A DNA stretch of 64,000 nt from Brachybacterium equifaecis (GTDB lineage Bacteria; Actinomycetota; Actinomycetes; Actinomycetales; Dermabacteraceae), in assembly GCF_023509525.1 (NCBI RefSeq), contig NZ_JAKNCJ010000001.1, positions 62,001-126,000 of the forward strand, read 5' to 3'. Shown in pieces: positions 1 to 12,750 of the stretch; the stretch's first letter is position 1; each line of letters starts with the position of its first letter. Under the pieces are notes generated by a model. The model was given only the letters and a program-made list of their open reading frames with translations, did no database searches and was not told the DNA's origin. A program made the translations under genes and the position numbers.

Positions 1-99
1 CACCCGCCCGGGGGTGCCGCGCAGCCCGTCGCGATCAGGGTCCTCGCCGATGCCCGCGAGGATCTCGCGCACGGCCGCCTCGATCCGGGGCAGATCCAT
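1..99 (-). CDS. folE: GTP cyclohydrolase I, N-terminal part (runs off window start)
   Basis: FolE converts GTP to 7,8-dihydroneopterin triphosphate, the first step of folate synthesis, in the cytoplasm. Only the first 33 codons are in the window. They read [14 protein letters not shown], then [15 protein letters not shown], which matches the FolE N-terminus (the GEDPxRxGLxxTP block). The ATG at 99 is preceded by GAGAGG at a suitable distance; an in-frame GTG at 120 overlapping the ftsH stop is a less likely start. The gene follows ftsH by 13 nt and is probably the last visible member of the dacB-tilS-hpt-ftsH operon. The catalytic zinc-binding part lies outside the window. Confidence 0.85.
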   Translation of the reverse strand, partial: MDLPRIEAAVREILAGIGEDPDRDGLRGTPGRV

Positions 100-112
100 G
101 CCCGCGCCCCTC

Positions 113-2203
<2,091 letters not shown>

Positions 2204-2204
2204 A

Positions 2205-2756
2205 TCAGTCCTCGTAGACGGAGCGCTTGAGAACGCCCACGTAGGGAAGGTTGCGGTACTTCTCGGCGTAGTCGAGGCCGTAGCCGACCACGAACTCGTT
2301 GGGGATGTCGAAGCCGACGTACTTCACGTCGATCTCCACGCGCGCCGCATCGGGCTTGCGCAGCAGGGTCGCGACCTCGACCGACTTCGGGCCGCGGGAG
2401 CGCAGGTTCGTCAGCAGCCACTTCAGCGTGAGACCCGAGTCGATGATGTCCTCGACGATGAGGACGTGCCGATCCGTGATGTCGGCGCCGAGGTCCTTGA
2501 GGATGCGCACCACGCCCGAGGACTTCGTGCCGGAGCCGTAGGAGGACACCGCCATCCAGTCCATGTCGATCGGCAGATCGATGCGGCGGGTCAGGTCGCC
2601 CACCACCATCACGGCGCCCTTGAGGACGCCGACGATCAGCGGCGGATCCTCGGCGTAGTCGCGAGCGATCGCCTCCCCCATCTCCGCCAGTCGCGAGTGG
2701 ATGCTCTGCTCATCGAGCAGGATGCGTTCGACGTCGTCATGCAGGGTGACGGACAC
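2205..2756 (-). CDS. hpt: Hypoxanthine phosphoribosyltransferase
   Basis: Hpt salvages hypoxanthine (and guanine) with PRPP to give IMP/GMP. The 183-residue product carries the type I PRTase PRPP-binding motif [13 protein letters not shown] at about 98-110, the VGVLKGA loop near 42-48 and the SSYGSGT flexible loop near 71-77. I place the start at GTG 2756 because AAGGAGA precedes it by 6 nt and the family begins at this point; an upstream ATG at 2837 would overlap tilS and add an unconserved leader. It sits between tilS and ftsH, the conserved actinobacterial order. Confidence 0.96.
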   Translation of the reverse strand: MSVTLHDDVERILLDEQSIHSRLAEMGEAIARDYAEDPPLIVGVLKGAVMVVGDLTRRIDLPIDMDWMAVSSYGSGTKSSGVVRILKDLGADITDRHVLIVEDIIDSGLTLKWLLTNLRSRGPKSVEVATLLRKPDAARVEIDVKYVGFDIPNEFVVGYGLDYAEKYRNLPYVGVLKRSVYED

Positions 2757-2815
2757 GCGGTCTCCTTGGTGGGTCGGCTGCCGCTCGCCGTGCGGGGCGC
2801 GGCCGGGGCGGCGCG

Positions 2816-3898
2816 TCATCCGCGGGAGCGGCGCCACACCAGCAGTCCGTCCCGACGAGCGACCTCGATCCTACCCGGAAGGGCAGCGGCAGCCTGACCG
2901 TGCCATGAGACAACCAGGGCATCCGCGGCGAGCACGTGGCGGCGCAGCAGGGACTTGTCCGACGGCCCCGGTCCCAGCTTCTCCGCGAGCCGAGCCGCAT
3001 CCCGCAGCACCCGCGTGCGCAGGGGGGCGGGCGCGGCGGCGAGCGCATGGACATCGGCGACCAGCAGGTCCCCCTCCTCCAGCGCGGGCCCCTCGCTGCG
3101 CAGGAGCGAGCGCCCGAGATCCGCCGCCTCCGCGTCCAGCAGCTCGGAGTCGGGTGCGACCAGCGCTGCGGTGCGAGCGAGGTTCTCGGTGATCTGCTCG
3201 CCGAGCTCCTCCCTCAGCAGCGGCATGATGCGGTGGCGCACGCGGGAGCGCAGCAGGGAGGGATCCGCGTTCATCGGGTCCTCCCACCACTCGAGATCGT
3301 GGAGAGCGCAGATCGCCTCAGTGTCCGCGCGCGTCAGCGCTGTGCTCTCGTCGCGACCGGTGCCGAGGAAGGGACGCAGCACGTGCCCGCGCACGGGCGG
3401 GATGCCGGCGAGCGCACGCAGGCCCGACCCGCGCGCGAGGCCCATCAGCACCTGCTCAGCCTGGTCGTCGAGCGTGTGCCCGAGCAGCAGGGCGAGCGCC
3501 CCGCGCGATTCCATCAGCTCCTCGAACGCCGCGGTGCGCGCGGTGCGGGCGGCGTTCTCCACTCCCCCGCCTCCGGAGCGCTGCACGGCGACGCGCACCA
3601 CGTGCACGCGCGCGGCGCCAAGACGCTCCGCCTGGACGCGGGCGCGCTCGGCGACCCCCTGGGATCCCTCCTGGATCCCGTGGTCGATGATCACGGCCTC
3701 GGTCTCCAGGCCGAGGCGGGAAGCCGCCCAGCACGTGGTCGCGAACAGCGCGAGCGAGTCCGCGCCGCCGCTGAGCCCGACGAGCACCCGCGGGCGCAGG
3801 TGACCGGCCGAGGCGTCCGCGAGGACCTCCAACCGCGCCATGAGGGCAGCGCGCACGGCGCTCCGCGCACGGGCCACCGCCTTCGGAGGGCCCGCCAT
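2816..3898 (-). CDS. tilS: tRNA(Ile)-lysidine synthase
   Basis: TilS uses ATP to attach lysine to C34 of tRNA-Ile(CAU), switching its decoding from AUG to AUA; it is essential where present. The 360-residue protein has the N-type PP-loop motif SGGADS at 43-48, followed by the IDHG strand and the [12 protein letters not shown] motif typical of the family. It lacks a long C-terminal extension, as usual for actinobacterial TilS. The ATG at 3898 overlaps the dacB stop in TGATG, indicating translational coupling; 59 nt separate its stop from hpt. Confidence 0.95.
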   Translation of the reverse strand: MAGPPKAVARARSAVRAALMARLEVLADASAGHLRPRVLVGLSGGADSLALFATTCWAASRLGLETEAVIIDHGIQEGSQGVAERARVQAERLGAARVHVVRVAVQRSGGGGVENAARTARTAAFEELMESRGALALLLGHTLDDQAEQVLMGLARGSGLRALAGIPPVRGHVLRPFLGTGRDESTALTRADTEAICALHDLEWWEDPMNADPSLLRSRVRHRIMPLLREELGEQITENLARTAALVAPDSELLDAEAADLGRSLLRSEGPALEEGDLLVADVHALAAAPAPLRTRVLRDAARLAEKLGPGPSDKSLLRRHVLAADALVVSWHGQAAAALPGRIEVARRDGLLVWRRSRG

Positions 3899-5307
3899 CA
3901 GGACGTCTCGACGATCTCGGCGGCCACCCGGTCCACGCCGGCGCGGGCCTCGTCGGCCTGCTCGGGCGGGAAGCCGTGCACGATGATGTCGAAGGCGACG
4001 GTGCGGCCGTCGGGCAGCGCCGTGACCCCGGCGAGCGCGGCCGTCCCGCCCAGGTATCCGGTCTTCCCGCGGATCACGCCGCGCGCCGGTGCGACGCCCG
4101 GATCCGAGAACCTCTCCGCCAGCGTGCCGCTGAGACCGCCGATGGGGACGTCGTAGAGCAGCGGCTCGAGCGCAGGCGCGCTGCCCGAGGCGGCCCTGCC
4201 GAGCACAGCCGTCTGCAGCGCCGGCGAGACGCGGTTGTCGAGGGAGAGGCCGCTGCCGTCGCGGATCACGAGCTGGGCGAGGTCGGCGCCCGGCACGCCG
4301 AGCTCCGCCCCGAGCGCCCTCACCTCGGCGTCGACCGCCGCGGCGGCGTTCGCGGGGGTGGGCTCGAGGCCGTGGGCGCGCGCGACGAGATGCGCGAGCA
4401 GCTCGGCGAGCGTGTTGTCGGAGTGCAGCAGGGTCGTCTGCACGATCTCCTCGAGCGGGGCGGACCCCACCTGCACGCTGCGCCCGGTCGGCGGCGCGAT
4501 GCCGGGGGCGATCTCGCCGCTCACCTCGACCCCGCGCTCGCGCAGCAGCTGGGCGAAGCGCTGGGCGGCATCGCCCGCGGGATCCGCGGACTTCGCGCCG
4601 TAAGGGCTCGCATCCAGTCGGCCCTCGTCGACGGCGAGCGCCGCCGTCGGCGCCACCCATCCTCCCGCGCGGCCGTTCCCGCCCCACGCGGGGTTCTCGC
4701 CGCCGGGCAGGGCGCTCGTATCCAGGCGCAGGGCGATCGGCCGCGCCCCGCCCTCCAGCACCATGGCGGCGGCGGCATCGGCGAGCGCGGCCAGCTTCGC
4801 GTCGGTGAGCGTCATGTCGCCGGTGCCGACGAGGGTCATCGTGTCGCCCTCGAGCACTGCGCTCGTGGTGAGAGTCGTCTCTCCGGGGAGCACCCTCAGG
4901 ACGGCGGCCGCAGTGAGGAGCTTGAGGGTGGAGGCCGGGATGCGGGCGGCGTCCGCGTCGCGCGCGACGATCGCCTCGCCCGTCTGCGCATCGACGACGC
5001 TGACGGCCAGATTCCCGCCGATGACGGGATCCGCGGCCAGCGCGTCGATCCGGGCGCTCAGTCCCGCGGCGAGATCTGCTAGCGCCTCGGACGCGGGCGC
5101 CGGCACCAGGGGCTCCGCGCTGGCGCGGGCGAGATCCTCGCCCTGGGCGGGCGGGCCGGCCTGGGCGGCGGCGGAGGGGCGCTCGAGGGTGAGGACCCCC
5201 GGGAAGGCGTCGGCCAGATCGCCCAGGGCGTAGAAGCTCACCGGGATCGCGGCGCACAGCCCGATCGCGAGAGCGCGCCAGGCCTTGCCTGCCTTCTCGG
5301 AGTCCAT
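3898..5307 (-). CDS. dacB: D-alanyl-D-alanine carboxypeptidase/endopeptidase (PBP4, class C)
   Basis: This penicillin-binding protein trims D-Ala from, or cleaves cross-links in, peptidoglycan outside the membrane. The 469-residue protein has a signal/anchor segment at about 10-29, the active-site SxxK as STLK at 126-129, SDN at 296-298 and KTG at 415-417, the three motifs of peptidase family S13. The start ATG 5307 has no Shine-Dalgarno sequence but lies exactly 6 nt after TATCGT, so the mRNA is probably leaderless. It heads the operon with tilS, hpt, ftsH and folE and is divergent from ppa. Confidence 0.94.
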   Translation of the reverse strand: MDSEKAGKAWRALAIGLCAAIPVSFYALGDLADAFPGVLTLERPSAAAQAGPPAQGEDLARASAEPLVPAPASEALADLAAGLSARIDALAADPVIGGNLAVSVVDAQTGEAIVARDADAARIPASTLKLLTAAAVLRVLPGETTLTTSAVLEGDTMTLVGTGDMTLTDAKLAALADAAAAMVLEGGARPIALRLDTSALPGGENPAWGGNGRAGGWVAPTAALAVDEGRLDASPYGAKSADPAGDAAQRFAQLLRERGVEVSGEIAPGIAPPTGRSVQVGSAPLEEIVQTTLLHSDNTLAELLAHLVARAHGLEPTPANAAAAVDAEVRALGAELGVPGADLAQLVIRDGSGLSLDNRVSPALQTAVLGRAASGSAPALEPLLYDVPIGGLSGTLAERFSDPGVAPARGVIRGKTGYLGGTAALAGVTALPDGRTVAFDIIVHGFPPEQADEARAGVDRVAAEIVETS

Positions 5308-5313
5308 GGGGCA

Positions 5314-5319
5314 ACGATA
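5314..5319 (-). promoter_or_regulatory. Leaderless -10 box of dacB
   Basis: TATCGT (minus strand) followed by 6 nt and the dacB ATG at 5307. The spacing places the transcription start on the A of the start codon; no Shine-Dalgarno sequence is present. Confidence 0.55.
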
Positions 5320-5389
5320 GAGGCAACCATATAGAGTGGCGATGGAACTGGCCGTGCCCCTCGGGGCCGAACGCAATGGAGCTGCAGAC

Positions 5390-5902
5390 GTGGAATTCGA
5401 CGTCACCATCGAGATCCCTCGAGGCAATCGCAACAAGTACGAGGTGGATCACCACAACGGCCGCATCCGCCTGGACCGCATGCTGTTCACCGCGACGCGC
5501 TACCCCGATGACTACGGGTTCATCGAGGGCACCCTCGGCGAGGACGGCGATCCGCTGGATGCACTCGTGCTCCTGGAGGAGCCCACCTTCCCCGGCTGCC
5601 TGATCCGCTGCCGTGCGCTCGGCATGTTCCGCATGCGCGACGAGTCCGGCGGTGACGACAAGATCATCGCGGTGCCGGTCGGCGATCAGCGCCAGGCCCG
5701 CCGCCAGGAGCTCACCGACGTCTCCGAGTTCCACCGCCTGGAGATCCAGCACTTCTTCGAGGTCTACAAGGATCTCGAGCCCGGGAAGAGCGTCGAGGGC
5801 GCCCACTGGGAGGGCCGCACGGACGCCGAGGCGGAGATCCGCGAGTCCTACCAGCGCGCTCGCGGCACCGAGCACGAGAACGAGTTCACCCAGGACGTCT
5901 GA
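5390..5902 (+). CDS. ppa: Inorganic pyrophosphatase (family I)
   Basis: Ppa hydrolyses pyrophosphate to two phosphates, pulling biosynthetic reactions forward in the cytoplasm. The 170-residue product starts [17 protein letters not shown], the usual start of the family, and carries the signature DGDPLDAL with the metal-binding aspartates. I choose GTG 5390 because GGAG lies 8 nt upstream and the family starts here. Upstream in-frame starts (ATG 5342, GTG 5336) would add about 17 residues without homology; ATG 5342 lies just after TATAGAGT, which is more likely the -10 region of a transcript with a short 5' UTR. Divergent from dacB. Confidence 0.95.
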   Translation: MEFDVTIEIPRGNRNKYEVDHHNGRIRLDRMLFTATRYPDDYGFIEGTLGEDGDPLDALVLLEEPTFPGCLIRCRALGMFRMRDESGGDDKIIAVPVGDQRQARRQELTDVSEFHRLEIQHFFEVYKDLEPGKSVEGAHWEGRTDAEAEIRESYQRARGTEHENEFTQDV

Positions 5903-5926
5903 TCCCTGCGCACTGCGCCCGGGATG

Positions 5927-5964
5927 CCAGCGGCCCCTGATCCGATCGGATCAGGGGCCGCTGG
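5927..5964. terminator. Bidirectional terminator between ppa and the EcsC-like gene
   Basis: A perfect 38-nt palindrome lies between the converging ends of ppa (5902) and the minus-strand gene ending at 5978. It can form a stem of about 17 bp with a 4-nt loop on either strand. There is no U-tract, which is common for high-GC actinobacterial terminators. Confidence 0.75.
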
Positions 5965-5977
5965 CGTGCGAGCCTTC

Positions 5978-6730
5978 TCAGGCCTCGATGCCGCCCGCCG
6001 CAGGGGCGGAGCCCTGGAGGCCGGGAGCGTGCGCGAAGACGGTGCGCTGCGCGGACAGGACGCTCTTGGCGATCGCCCGGTTGCCGACGCCGCCGATGAG
6101 AGCGCCGACCCCGAAGGGGATCAGGCGTCCGGCCCACACGGAGCCCAGTCGCGAGGCGACCTTGCGGCGGATCCAGCGCTTCATCTGCCTGTTCACGGCC
6201 GACATCACGAAGTCCGGGGCGACTCCGTTCAGCACGGTCGTCCACTGCACACCCTGCTTGCCGAGCGCCTTAGAGACGAGCTCTTGCCCCTTCTCCCCGC
6301 CGAGGATCGCCAGCGTGATCGTGCGGCGCCGCTCCTTGTCGCTCATGTCGACGTCGCGGATCCGCGCGACCGCAAGGGTGAGGAACGCGCACGCCTCGGC
6401 GAATGCGGCTCCCTCGCCCGTGGTCAGCGCGATCGCGGCGATCGTGCCGACGCCCGGCAGCGCCGCCACCCCGCCGACGCCCGCGCCCGACGCCGTGAGC
6501 ATCCGGGTGAACTGCTTCTCGATGTGCGCGACGAGCTCGTCGTCCGAGAGCTCGGGGCGCTTCTTCCGGAGCGAGGCGACGTAGCGGTTGGCCAGCGGCG
6601 CCTGGATGCGCAGCGCGTGGTCGATGATCGTCAGGGTGCGCTCGTCGGGCGCCTGCGCCTCGCCGTTCTCCCCGGTCGTCTCGAGCGCGCTCTCGCGCTC
6701 CTTGTCGGCCTTGCTCGGCAGTCCCAGCAC
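5978..6730 (-). CDS. EcsC-like conserved hypothetical protein
   Basis: A 250-residue protein starting at GTG 6730 behind a strong AGGAGGAC site. It has an acidic N-terminus, a Gly/Ala-rich hydrophobic stretch near 81-100 (GAGVGGVAALPGVGTIAA), and a second Gly-rich hydrophobic hairpin near 206-222 (IPFGVGALIGGVGNRA). Such paired Gly-rich hydrophobic hairpins resemble the EcsC family, peripheral membrane proteins of unknown biochemical function; I offer this as resemblance only. It is transcribed alone, converging on ppa. Confidence 0.85.
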   Translation of the reverse strand: MLGLPSKADKERESALETTGENGEAQAPDERTLTIIDHALRIQAPLANRYVASLRKKRPELSDDELVAHIEKQFTRMLTASGAGVGGVAALPGVGTIAAIALTTGEGAAFAEACAFLTLAVARIRDVDMSDKERRRTITLAILGGEKGQELVSKALGKQGVQWTTVLNGVAPDFVMSAVNRQMKRWIRRKVASRLGSVWAGRLIPFGVGALIGGVGNRAIAKSVLSAQRTVFAHAPGLQGSAPAAGGIEA

Positions 6731-6834
6731 GGCGTCCTCCTTCTCTCTCGCATCATGGTGCCGAGGGCCTCCCCCCGGCGGACGCCCACACCCTAGCGGG
6801 TGCGACTGGCCGGCTCCCCCAGCTCAGCGCCGGC

Positions 6835-7533
6835 TCAGGGCAGGCGGATCTGACCGCTGCCCAGCGTCGCGATCTCCCCCTCCAGGCCGAGCTCGGTGAC
6901 GGCGTCGGGGAGATCGGCGTAGCGCGGCGCGTGGCGGTTGGCCACGATGGAGCGCGGGATGCAGAGGTCGTGGCAGATCGTGCCTGCGAGATGGTCGGTC
7001 TCGTGCTGGAGGATGCGGGCGGTCCAGCCGAGATGCTCCTCCTGGACCTCCTCCAGGGACCCGTCGGCGCGCAGCTCGGTCCCGCGGAACGCGATCCGGC
7101 GGGCGCGCGGCACGATCGAGCTGAAGCCGTCCATCGAGAGGCAGCCCTCCCAGGCGAGGACGCGCTCGGTCCCGATCGCCTCGTACGAGGGATCGAGCAT
7201 CGCGCGCAGCGGCAGGGGGCGGCGCTCCAGGAGGTCGTCCTCCTCGTCGCCGTCCTCGGAGGCGAAGCGATCCTGCGCCACGAACAGGCGCAGCGGCAGC
7301 CCGATCTGCGGAGCGGCGAGCCCGACCCCGGGCGCCTCGTGCATCGTGAGCGTCATGGCGTCCACGAGCTCCGCCAGGATCTCGGGCTCAAGGGCCCCGC
7401 GCGCATCCCGCGCGGGGCGTCGCAGGGCGGGATGGCCCACCTGCACGATCCTCAGGGGCGCATCGGCGCTCTCGCGGCGGTCCAGCAGGCGGCGGGTGTA
7501 TTCGGTGAGATCCACTGACGCAGTATCCCCCAT
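6835..7533 (-). CDS. def: Peptide deformylase
   Basis: Def removes the formyl group from the N-terminal methionine of new proteins, using a bound metal. All three family motifs are present in the 232-residue product: GVGLAAPQ at about 69-76, EGCLS at 129-133 (Cys metal ligand) and HETDH at 177-181 (two His ligands and catalytic Glu). It has an acidic insertion near 93-103 and an N-terminal extension like other actinobacterial Def proteins. The start is uncertain: ATG 7533 has no ribosome site, whereas GTG 7515 (six residues shorter) has GGGGGA upstream and also lies 6 nt after GATACT, which would fit a leaderless start. Confidence 0.93.
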   Translation of the reverse strand: MGDTASVDLTEYTRRLLDRRESADAPLRIVQVGHPALRRPARDARGALEPEILAELVDAMTLTMHEAPGVGLAAPQIGLPLRLFVAQDRFASEDGDEEDDLLERRPLPLRAMLDPSYEAIGTERVLAWEGCLSMDGFSSIVPRARRIAFRGTELRADGSLEEVQEEHLGWTARILQHETDHLAGTICHDLCIPRSIVANRHAPRYADLPDAVTELGLEGEIATLGSGQIRLP

Positions 7534-7543
7534 GGGGTAGCAT
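7515..7543 (+). promoter_or_regulatory. Candidate promoter of the sugar ABC ATPase gene
   Basis: CTGACG (7515-7520), 17 nt, TAGCAT (7538-7543) reads as a -35/-10 pair on the plus strand, about 120 nt before the ATG at 7662. It overlaps the start of the divergent def gene. Confidence 0.4.
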
Positions 7544-7661
7544 CGGCTCACCGGTGCAAGGACGCACGCGAGCACTCGCGGGACCACGCCCCCGCTCCGG
7601 GATGACACAGCACTTCGCGACGGATCGTCCGGCACGTACCTGCCGGTGAAGGAGAATCCCC

Positions 7662-8741
<1,080 letters not shown>

Positions 8742-8770
8742 GCCCGCGCGCCGCACAGCGCTGCATGAGC

Positions 8771-8807
8771 CCGACGGGCGTCCGGTCACAGGCCGGGCGC
8801 CCGTCGG
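8771..8807 (+). terminator. Hairpin after the ABC ATPase gene
   Basis: CCGACGGGCGTCCGG (8771-8785) pairs with CCGGGCGCCCGTCGG (8793-8807) with a single G-U pair, 30 nt after the stop codon. A second 8-bp hairpin made from the same CCCGTCGG/CCGACGGG words lies at 8835-8859. No U-tract. Confidence 0.6.
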
Positions 8808-8926
8808 CGCATGCGGACGCCGCCTGCGCCCAGCCCCGTCGGGCCGACGCGCCGACGGGCTCGAAGGCCGCTCGCTCCGCCGCCTCCCGCTCGCGCGAGG
8901 GCTCGGGAGCAGGCAGAATAGTGGGC

Positions 8927-10168
8927 ATGGCACCCCTGGAGATCACGGCATCGCGACCAGATCCTGCTCTTCTGGATCTGCCGTGGAGCACGCCGCTGGC
9001 CCAGTGGCCCGAGGAGCTCCTCGCCGCCCTCCCGCGCGGCATCTCCCGCCACGTGGTGCGGTTCGTGCGCGTGGGCGGGCAGGTGCTCGCGCTCAAGGAG
9101 ATCAACCATCACCTCGCGGTGCGCGAGTACGACATGCTGCGCCTCCTGGGACGGATCGGGATCCCTGCGGTCGAGCCCTACGGAGTCGTCTCCGGCCGCT
9201 CGAGCGCCGACGGCGAGCCGCTGGACTCCATGCTCATCACCCGCCATCTCCAGTTCTCCCTGCCCTACCGCGCGGTCTTCTCGCAGATCTCGCAGGAGGA
9301 CACCGCCCGCCGCCTCCTGGACGCGCTCGCGGTGCTGCTGGTGCGCCTGCACCTCGAGGGGTTCTTCTGGGGCGACGTCTCGCTCTCGAACACCCTGTTC
9401 CGTCGCGACGCCGGTGCTTTCGCCGCCTACCTGGTGGACGTCGAGACCGGCACACTGCACGAGACGCTGACCGACGGCCAGCGCAGCTACGACCTGGACA
9501 TCGCCCGCACCAACATCATCGGCGAGCTGATGGACCTGCAGGCCGGGGAGCAGCTCAGCGAGGACACCGACCCCATCGAGGTCGGCGACCAGCTCCTGGC
9601 GCGGTACGAGGAGCTCTGGAGCGCCCTGACCGAGCGCGAGAGCTTCTCCTCCGACGAGCGCTGGAAGGTCTCCGCGCGCATCGAGCTGCTGAACCAGCTC
9701 GGATTCGACGTCGGCGAGCTCGAGCTCACCACAGACCTGGACGGCACGACCGTCTCGATCCGCCCGAAGGTCGTGGACGCCGGGCATCACTCCCGCCGCC
9801 TCATGCGGCTCGCCGGGATCGACGCCCAGGAGAACCAGGCGCGCCGTCTCCTGAACGACCTGGACCAGTACCGCGCGATCACCGACCAGCAGGCCGAGGA
9901 GGAGGAGTTCGTCGCGCACGAGTGGCTGCAGGAGCACTACGAGCCGGTCGTGCGGTCCATCCCCCGCGGCATGCGCTCGAAGCTGCAGTCGCCAGAGTTC
10001 TTCCACGAGGTGCTCGAGCACAAGTGGTTCATGAGCGAGCGGGAGCAGCGCGACGTCCCGCTGCGGGAGGCGGCGCAGGACTACATCGCGCAGATCCTGC
10101 CGCACCGGCCGGATGAGAAGTCGCTGGTCACCACCGAGACCTCCGCGATCCCCGTCATCGGCTCCTGA
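8927..10168 (+). CDS. DUF4032 kinase-like protein
   Basis: A 413-residue soluble protein. The N-terminal half looks like a small protein-kinase/LPS-kinase (Kdo/WaaP-type) fold: a candidate ATP-anchoring Lys in VLALKEINH, then RLHLEGFFWGDVSLSNTLF with the catalytic Asp and Asn, and a metal-binding Asp in YLVDVETG. The C-terminal half matches, by recognition, the DUF4032 domain found mainly in actinobacteria. Substrate unknown. ATG 8927 has no clear Shine-Dalgarno sequence; CAGAAT lies 7 nt upstream, so it may be leaderless, while GTG 8921 is an alternative. Monocistronic, followed by a strong terminator. Confidence 0.88.
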   Translation: MAPLEITASRPDPALLDLPWSTPLAQWPEELLAALPRGISRHVVRFVRVGGQVLALKEINHHLAVREYDMLRLLGRIGIPAVEPYGVVSGRSSADGEPLDSMLITRHLQFSLPYRAVFSQISQEDTARRLLDALAVLLVRLHLEGFFWGDVSLSNTLFRRDAGAFAAYLVDVETGTLHETLTDGQRSYDLDIARTNIIGELMDLQAGEQLSEDTDPIEVGDQLLARYEELWSALTERESFSSDERWKVSARIELLNQLGFDVGELELTTDLDGTTVSIRPKVVDAGHHSRRLMRLAGIDAQENQARRLLNDLDQYRAITDQQAEEEEFVAHEWLQEHYEPVVRSIPRGMRSKLQSPEFFHEVLEHKWFMSEREQRDVPLREAAQDYIAQILPHRPDEKSLVTTETSAIPVIGS

Positions 10169-10214
10169 GCCCGGCCGCTCGCGGCGGCACCGCGCCGATG
10201 CCCCGCGCAGCGCA

Positions 10215-10256
10215 GATCGCCCCGCCCCTGCTCGACTGAGCGGGGGCGGGGCGATC
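10215..10256. terminator. Bidirectional terminator between the DUF4032 gene and rlmB
   Basis: A 19-nt arm at 10215-10233 pairs with 10238-10256 with one A/G mismatch and a 4-nt GACT loop, between two converging genes. No U-tract. Confidence 0.75.
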
Positions 10257-10278
10257 CGATTGCGGCGCGGCTGATCGG

Positions 10279-11271
10279 TCAGGCGAGCCCGGCGCGATCG
10301 CGAGCGCCCGCGATCTCGTAGAGCGCGATCGCCGCGGCGACCGAGGCGTTCAGCGACTCCGTGCGCGCCCCCATCGGGATCGAGACCACCTGGTCGCAGG
10401 TCTCCCGAGCGAGACGCGAGAGTCCCTTGCCCTCCGCGCCGATCACGAGGACCACGGGCTCCGCGGCCAGCGACATCTCGCGCGTAGTCACGTCGCCGTC
10501 GGCATCGAGCCCGAGCGCGAACAGGCCCTCGCTCTTCAGATCCGCCAGGGCGCGGTTGAGGTTGGTCACCTGGGCGACGCGCACTCGGGCGGCGGCGCCC
10601 GCCGCGACCTTCCACACGCTCGCGGTCATGGAGACGCTGCGGCGCTCGGGCAGGATCACGCCGTGGGCGCCGAACGCGCCCGCGCTGCGGAGGATGGCTC
10701 CGAGGTTGCGGGGATCGGTGATGCCGTCCAGGGCGATCAGCAGGGGCGCCTCGAAGGCATCCTGGGCGATCTGCAGGAGGTCGTCGAGCTCGGCGTACTC
10801 GTACGGCGGGATCGTGAGCGAGACGCCCTGGTGGACGGCGTGGTCGGTCATCCGATCCAGGTCCGTGCGGGTGACCTCGGCGACCGGGAGGCCCTGGGCT
10901 GTCGCCAGGCGCAGGATCTCGCGCACGCGGTCGTCGAACTCCAGGCGGTGCATCAGAGTCAGCCCCGTCGCCGGGATCTGCTCCTGCAGCGCCTCGAGCA
11001 CGGCGTTGCGCCCGGCGACCTGGTTCTCCCCCGGGTTCGTGCGGGCGCCTGCGCGCGAGCCGCGCGAGCCGGCCTTCGGCGAGGTCGGGCGGCCGCTGCC
11101 GCTCTTGCCCGTCGTGCCGCCGCCCTTGTACGCCTTGTGGTTCGGGCGGTCCTCGGCCTTGGGGGTCGGCCCGCGGCCCTCGAGCGCGCGCCGGCGCACT
11201 CCGCCCGAGCCGACGCTCGGGCCCTTCTTCGCGTGCCGCATCTTCCCGCGGCGCGAGCTGTTGCCTGCCAT
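10279..11271 (-). CDS. rlmB: 23S rRNA (guanosine-2'-O)-methyltransferase RlmB/TrmH family
   Basis: SPOUT-class RNA methyltransferase; RlmB methylates the 2'-O of G2251 in 23S rRNA, acting as a dimer with SAM bound in a trefoil knot. In the 330-residue product the first 85 residues are a basic, disordered extension; then a SpoU substrate-binding domain starts at VAGRNAVLEAL, and the catalytic domain shows NLGAILRSAGAFGAHG, VIGAEGKGLS and the knot motif IPMGARTESLNASVA. ATG 11271 overlaps the cysS stop in TGATG. Which nucleotide is modified is inferred from family and the common cysS-rlmB pairing. Confidence 0.93.
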   Translation of the reverse strand: MAGNSSRRGKMRHAKKGPSVGSGGVRRRALEGRGPTPKAEDRPNHKAYKGGGTTGKSGSGRPTSPKAGSRGSRAGARTNPGENQVAGRNAVLEALQEQIPATGLTLMHRLEFDDRVREILRLATAQGLPVAEVTRTDLDRMTDHAVHQGVSLTIPPYEYAELDDLLQIAQDAFEAPLLIALDGITDPRNLGAILRSAGAFGAHGVILPERRSVSMTASVWKVAAGAAARVRVAQVTNLNRALADLKSEGLFALGLDADGDVTTREMSLAAEPVVLVIGAEGKGLSRLARETCDQVVSIPMGARTESLNASVAAAIALYEIAGARDRAGLA

Positions 11272-12713
11272 CAGTCGTTCTCCTTGTCCTGGGGTGCGAG
11301 GCTCCAGCGGGCTCCGCCGGTTCCGTCCTCCACCCGAATTCCTGCTGCGGCCAGGGCGTCGCGGATCTCGTCCGCGCGCGCCCAGTCCTTGTCCTCGCGG
11401 GCGCTCGCCCGGGCCTCCAGCTGACTGCGCACGAGAGCGTCCAGCGCCTCGTGCTCTCCGCTCGCGCCGCTGCCGCCCTCGGTCCACGACACCGGATCCA
11501 GGCCCAGCACGTCGAGCATCGCACGCAGCGACGCGAGCGATTCCGCGATCGCCGACGGATCCGCGTCGCTGCGCGCGAGCGCGGTATTGAGATCGGCCTG
11601 CGCGCGATGCACGGCGGCCATCGCCGTCGGCACCGCGAGATCGTCGTGCATCGCCTCGACGAAAGCAGTCGGGAGGGCGGCCGTGCGCAGATCCTGCGCC
11701 AGCAGGGCCTCCTCGCCGATGACCGCACCGGCGCGCTGCACGGTGGCGGTGAAGCGCTCCCACACCACCTCGGCCTCGCGCATGATCGCGGCGTTGTACT
11801 CGATGGAGGCGCGGTAATGGGCGCCCAGGAGCGCGAGGCGCACCGCCGGGGCGGGATGAGCGCTCAGCACGTCGTCGGCCGTGACGAAGTTGTGCAGGCT
11901 CTTGCCCATCTTCAGGCCGTCCACCGTCACCATGCCCACGTGCATCCAGCTGCGCGCGAAGCCGTAGCCCGCCGCGCGGGACTGCGCCTGCTCGTTCTCG
12001 TGGTGGGGGAAGCGCAGGTCGAGGCCGCCGGCGTGGATGTCGAAGGTCTCGCCGAGGTAGCGATGTGCCATGGCGGAGCACTCGAGGTGCCACCCGGGCC
12101 GGCCGCGGCCGAAGGGCGTGTCCCAGGAGGCGCTCTGGGGCTCCGAGGGCTTCGCTGCCTTCCACAGGGCGAAGTCGCGCGGATCGCGCTTGCCGGGCTC
12201 CGGCTCCTCGCCGGTGTCCTGCATGTCCTCGAGCGCCTGGCGCGTCAGCGCACCGTACTCCGGGAGGCTCTGCACGGCGAAGTAGACGCTCCCGCGGCCG
12301 TCGGCATAAGCGTGACCGCGCTCGATGAGCCGCTCCATGAGGGCGATCATCTCGGGGACGTGCCCGGTGGCGCGGGGCTCGATGCTCGGCACGAGGCAGC
12401 CCGCATCGGCGAGGATCTCGTGGAACTCGGTCTCGAACCGGTACGACCAGGCCCACCACTGGGCGCCGTTCTTCGCGGCGAGATCGAGGATCTTGTCGTC
12501 GATGTCCGTCACGTTGCGCACATAGGTGACGTCGAGGCCGGAGCGCGTGAGCCAGCGCACCAGGATGTCGACGGCGAGGAAGGTGCGGAGGTGACCGAGA
12601 TGGGGCGCGCCCTGGGTCGTCGGGCCGCAGGCGTAGATCGAGGCGGCCCCCTCCTGCACGGGAGTGAAGGGTGCGAGGGTGCGCGCGGCGGTGTCATAGA
12701 GATGCAGGCTCAC
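11271..12713 (-). CDS. cysS: Cysteinyl-tRNA synthetase
   Basis: CysS charges tRNA-Cys. The 480-residue protein shows the zinc ligands Cys29, Cys212 and His/Glu near 237-241, HLGH at 38-41 as the HIGH motif and KMGKS at 268-272 as KMSKS. Its length fits CysS rather than the shorter mycothiol ligase MshC. The start GTG 12713 has no ribosome site and lies 6 nt after TACCCT, so it is probably leaderless. rlmB is translationally coupled behind it. Confidence 0.95.
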   Translation of the reverse strand: MSLHLYDTAARTLAPFTPVQEGAASIYACGPTTQGAPHLGHLRTFLAVDILVRWLTRSGLDVTYVRNVTDIDDKILDLAAKNGAQWWAWSYRFETEFHEILADAGCLVPSIEPRATGHVPEMIALMERLIERGHAYADGRGSVYFAVQSLPEYGALTRQALEDMQDTGEEPEPGKRDPRDFALWKAAKPSEPQSASWDTPFGRGRPGWHLECSAMAHRYLGETFDIHAGGLDLRFPHHENEQAQSRAAGYGFARSWMHVGMVTVDGLKMGKSLHNFVTADDVLSAHPAPAVRLALLGAHYRASIEYNAAIMREAEVVWERFTATVQRAGAVIGEEALLAQDLRTAALPTAFVEAMHDDLAVPTAMAAVHRAQADLNTALARSDADPSAIAESLASLRAMLDVLGLDPVSWTEGGSGASGEHEALDALVRSQLEARASAREDKDWARADEIRDALAAAGIRVEDGTGGARWSLAPQDKEND

Positions 12714-12719
12714 CCCACC

Positions 12720-12725
12720 AGGGTA
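12720..12725 (-). promoter_or_regulatory. Leaderless -10 box of cysS
   Basis: TACCCT on the minus strand, then GGTGGG, then the GTG start at 12713. Confidence 0.55.
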
Positions 12726-12750
12726 CGTGCCCGTGCGCCCGCGGACGACG

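Noticed and set aside
5336-5389. N-terminal extension of ppa from GTG 5336 or ATG 5342.
   Set aside because: The added residues are not part of the family and GTG 5390 has a good ribosome site where homologues begin. The TATAGAGT just upstream is better read as a -10.
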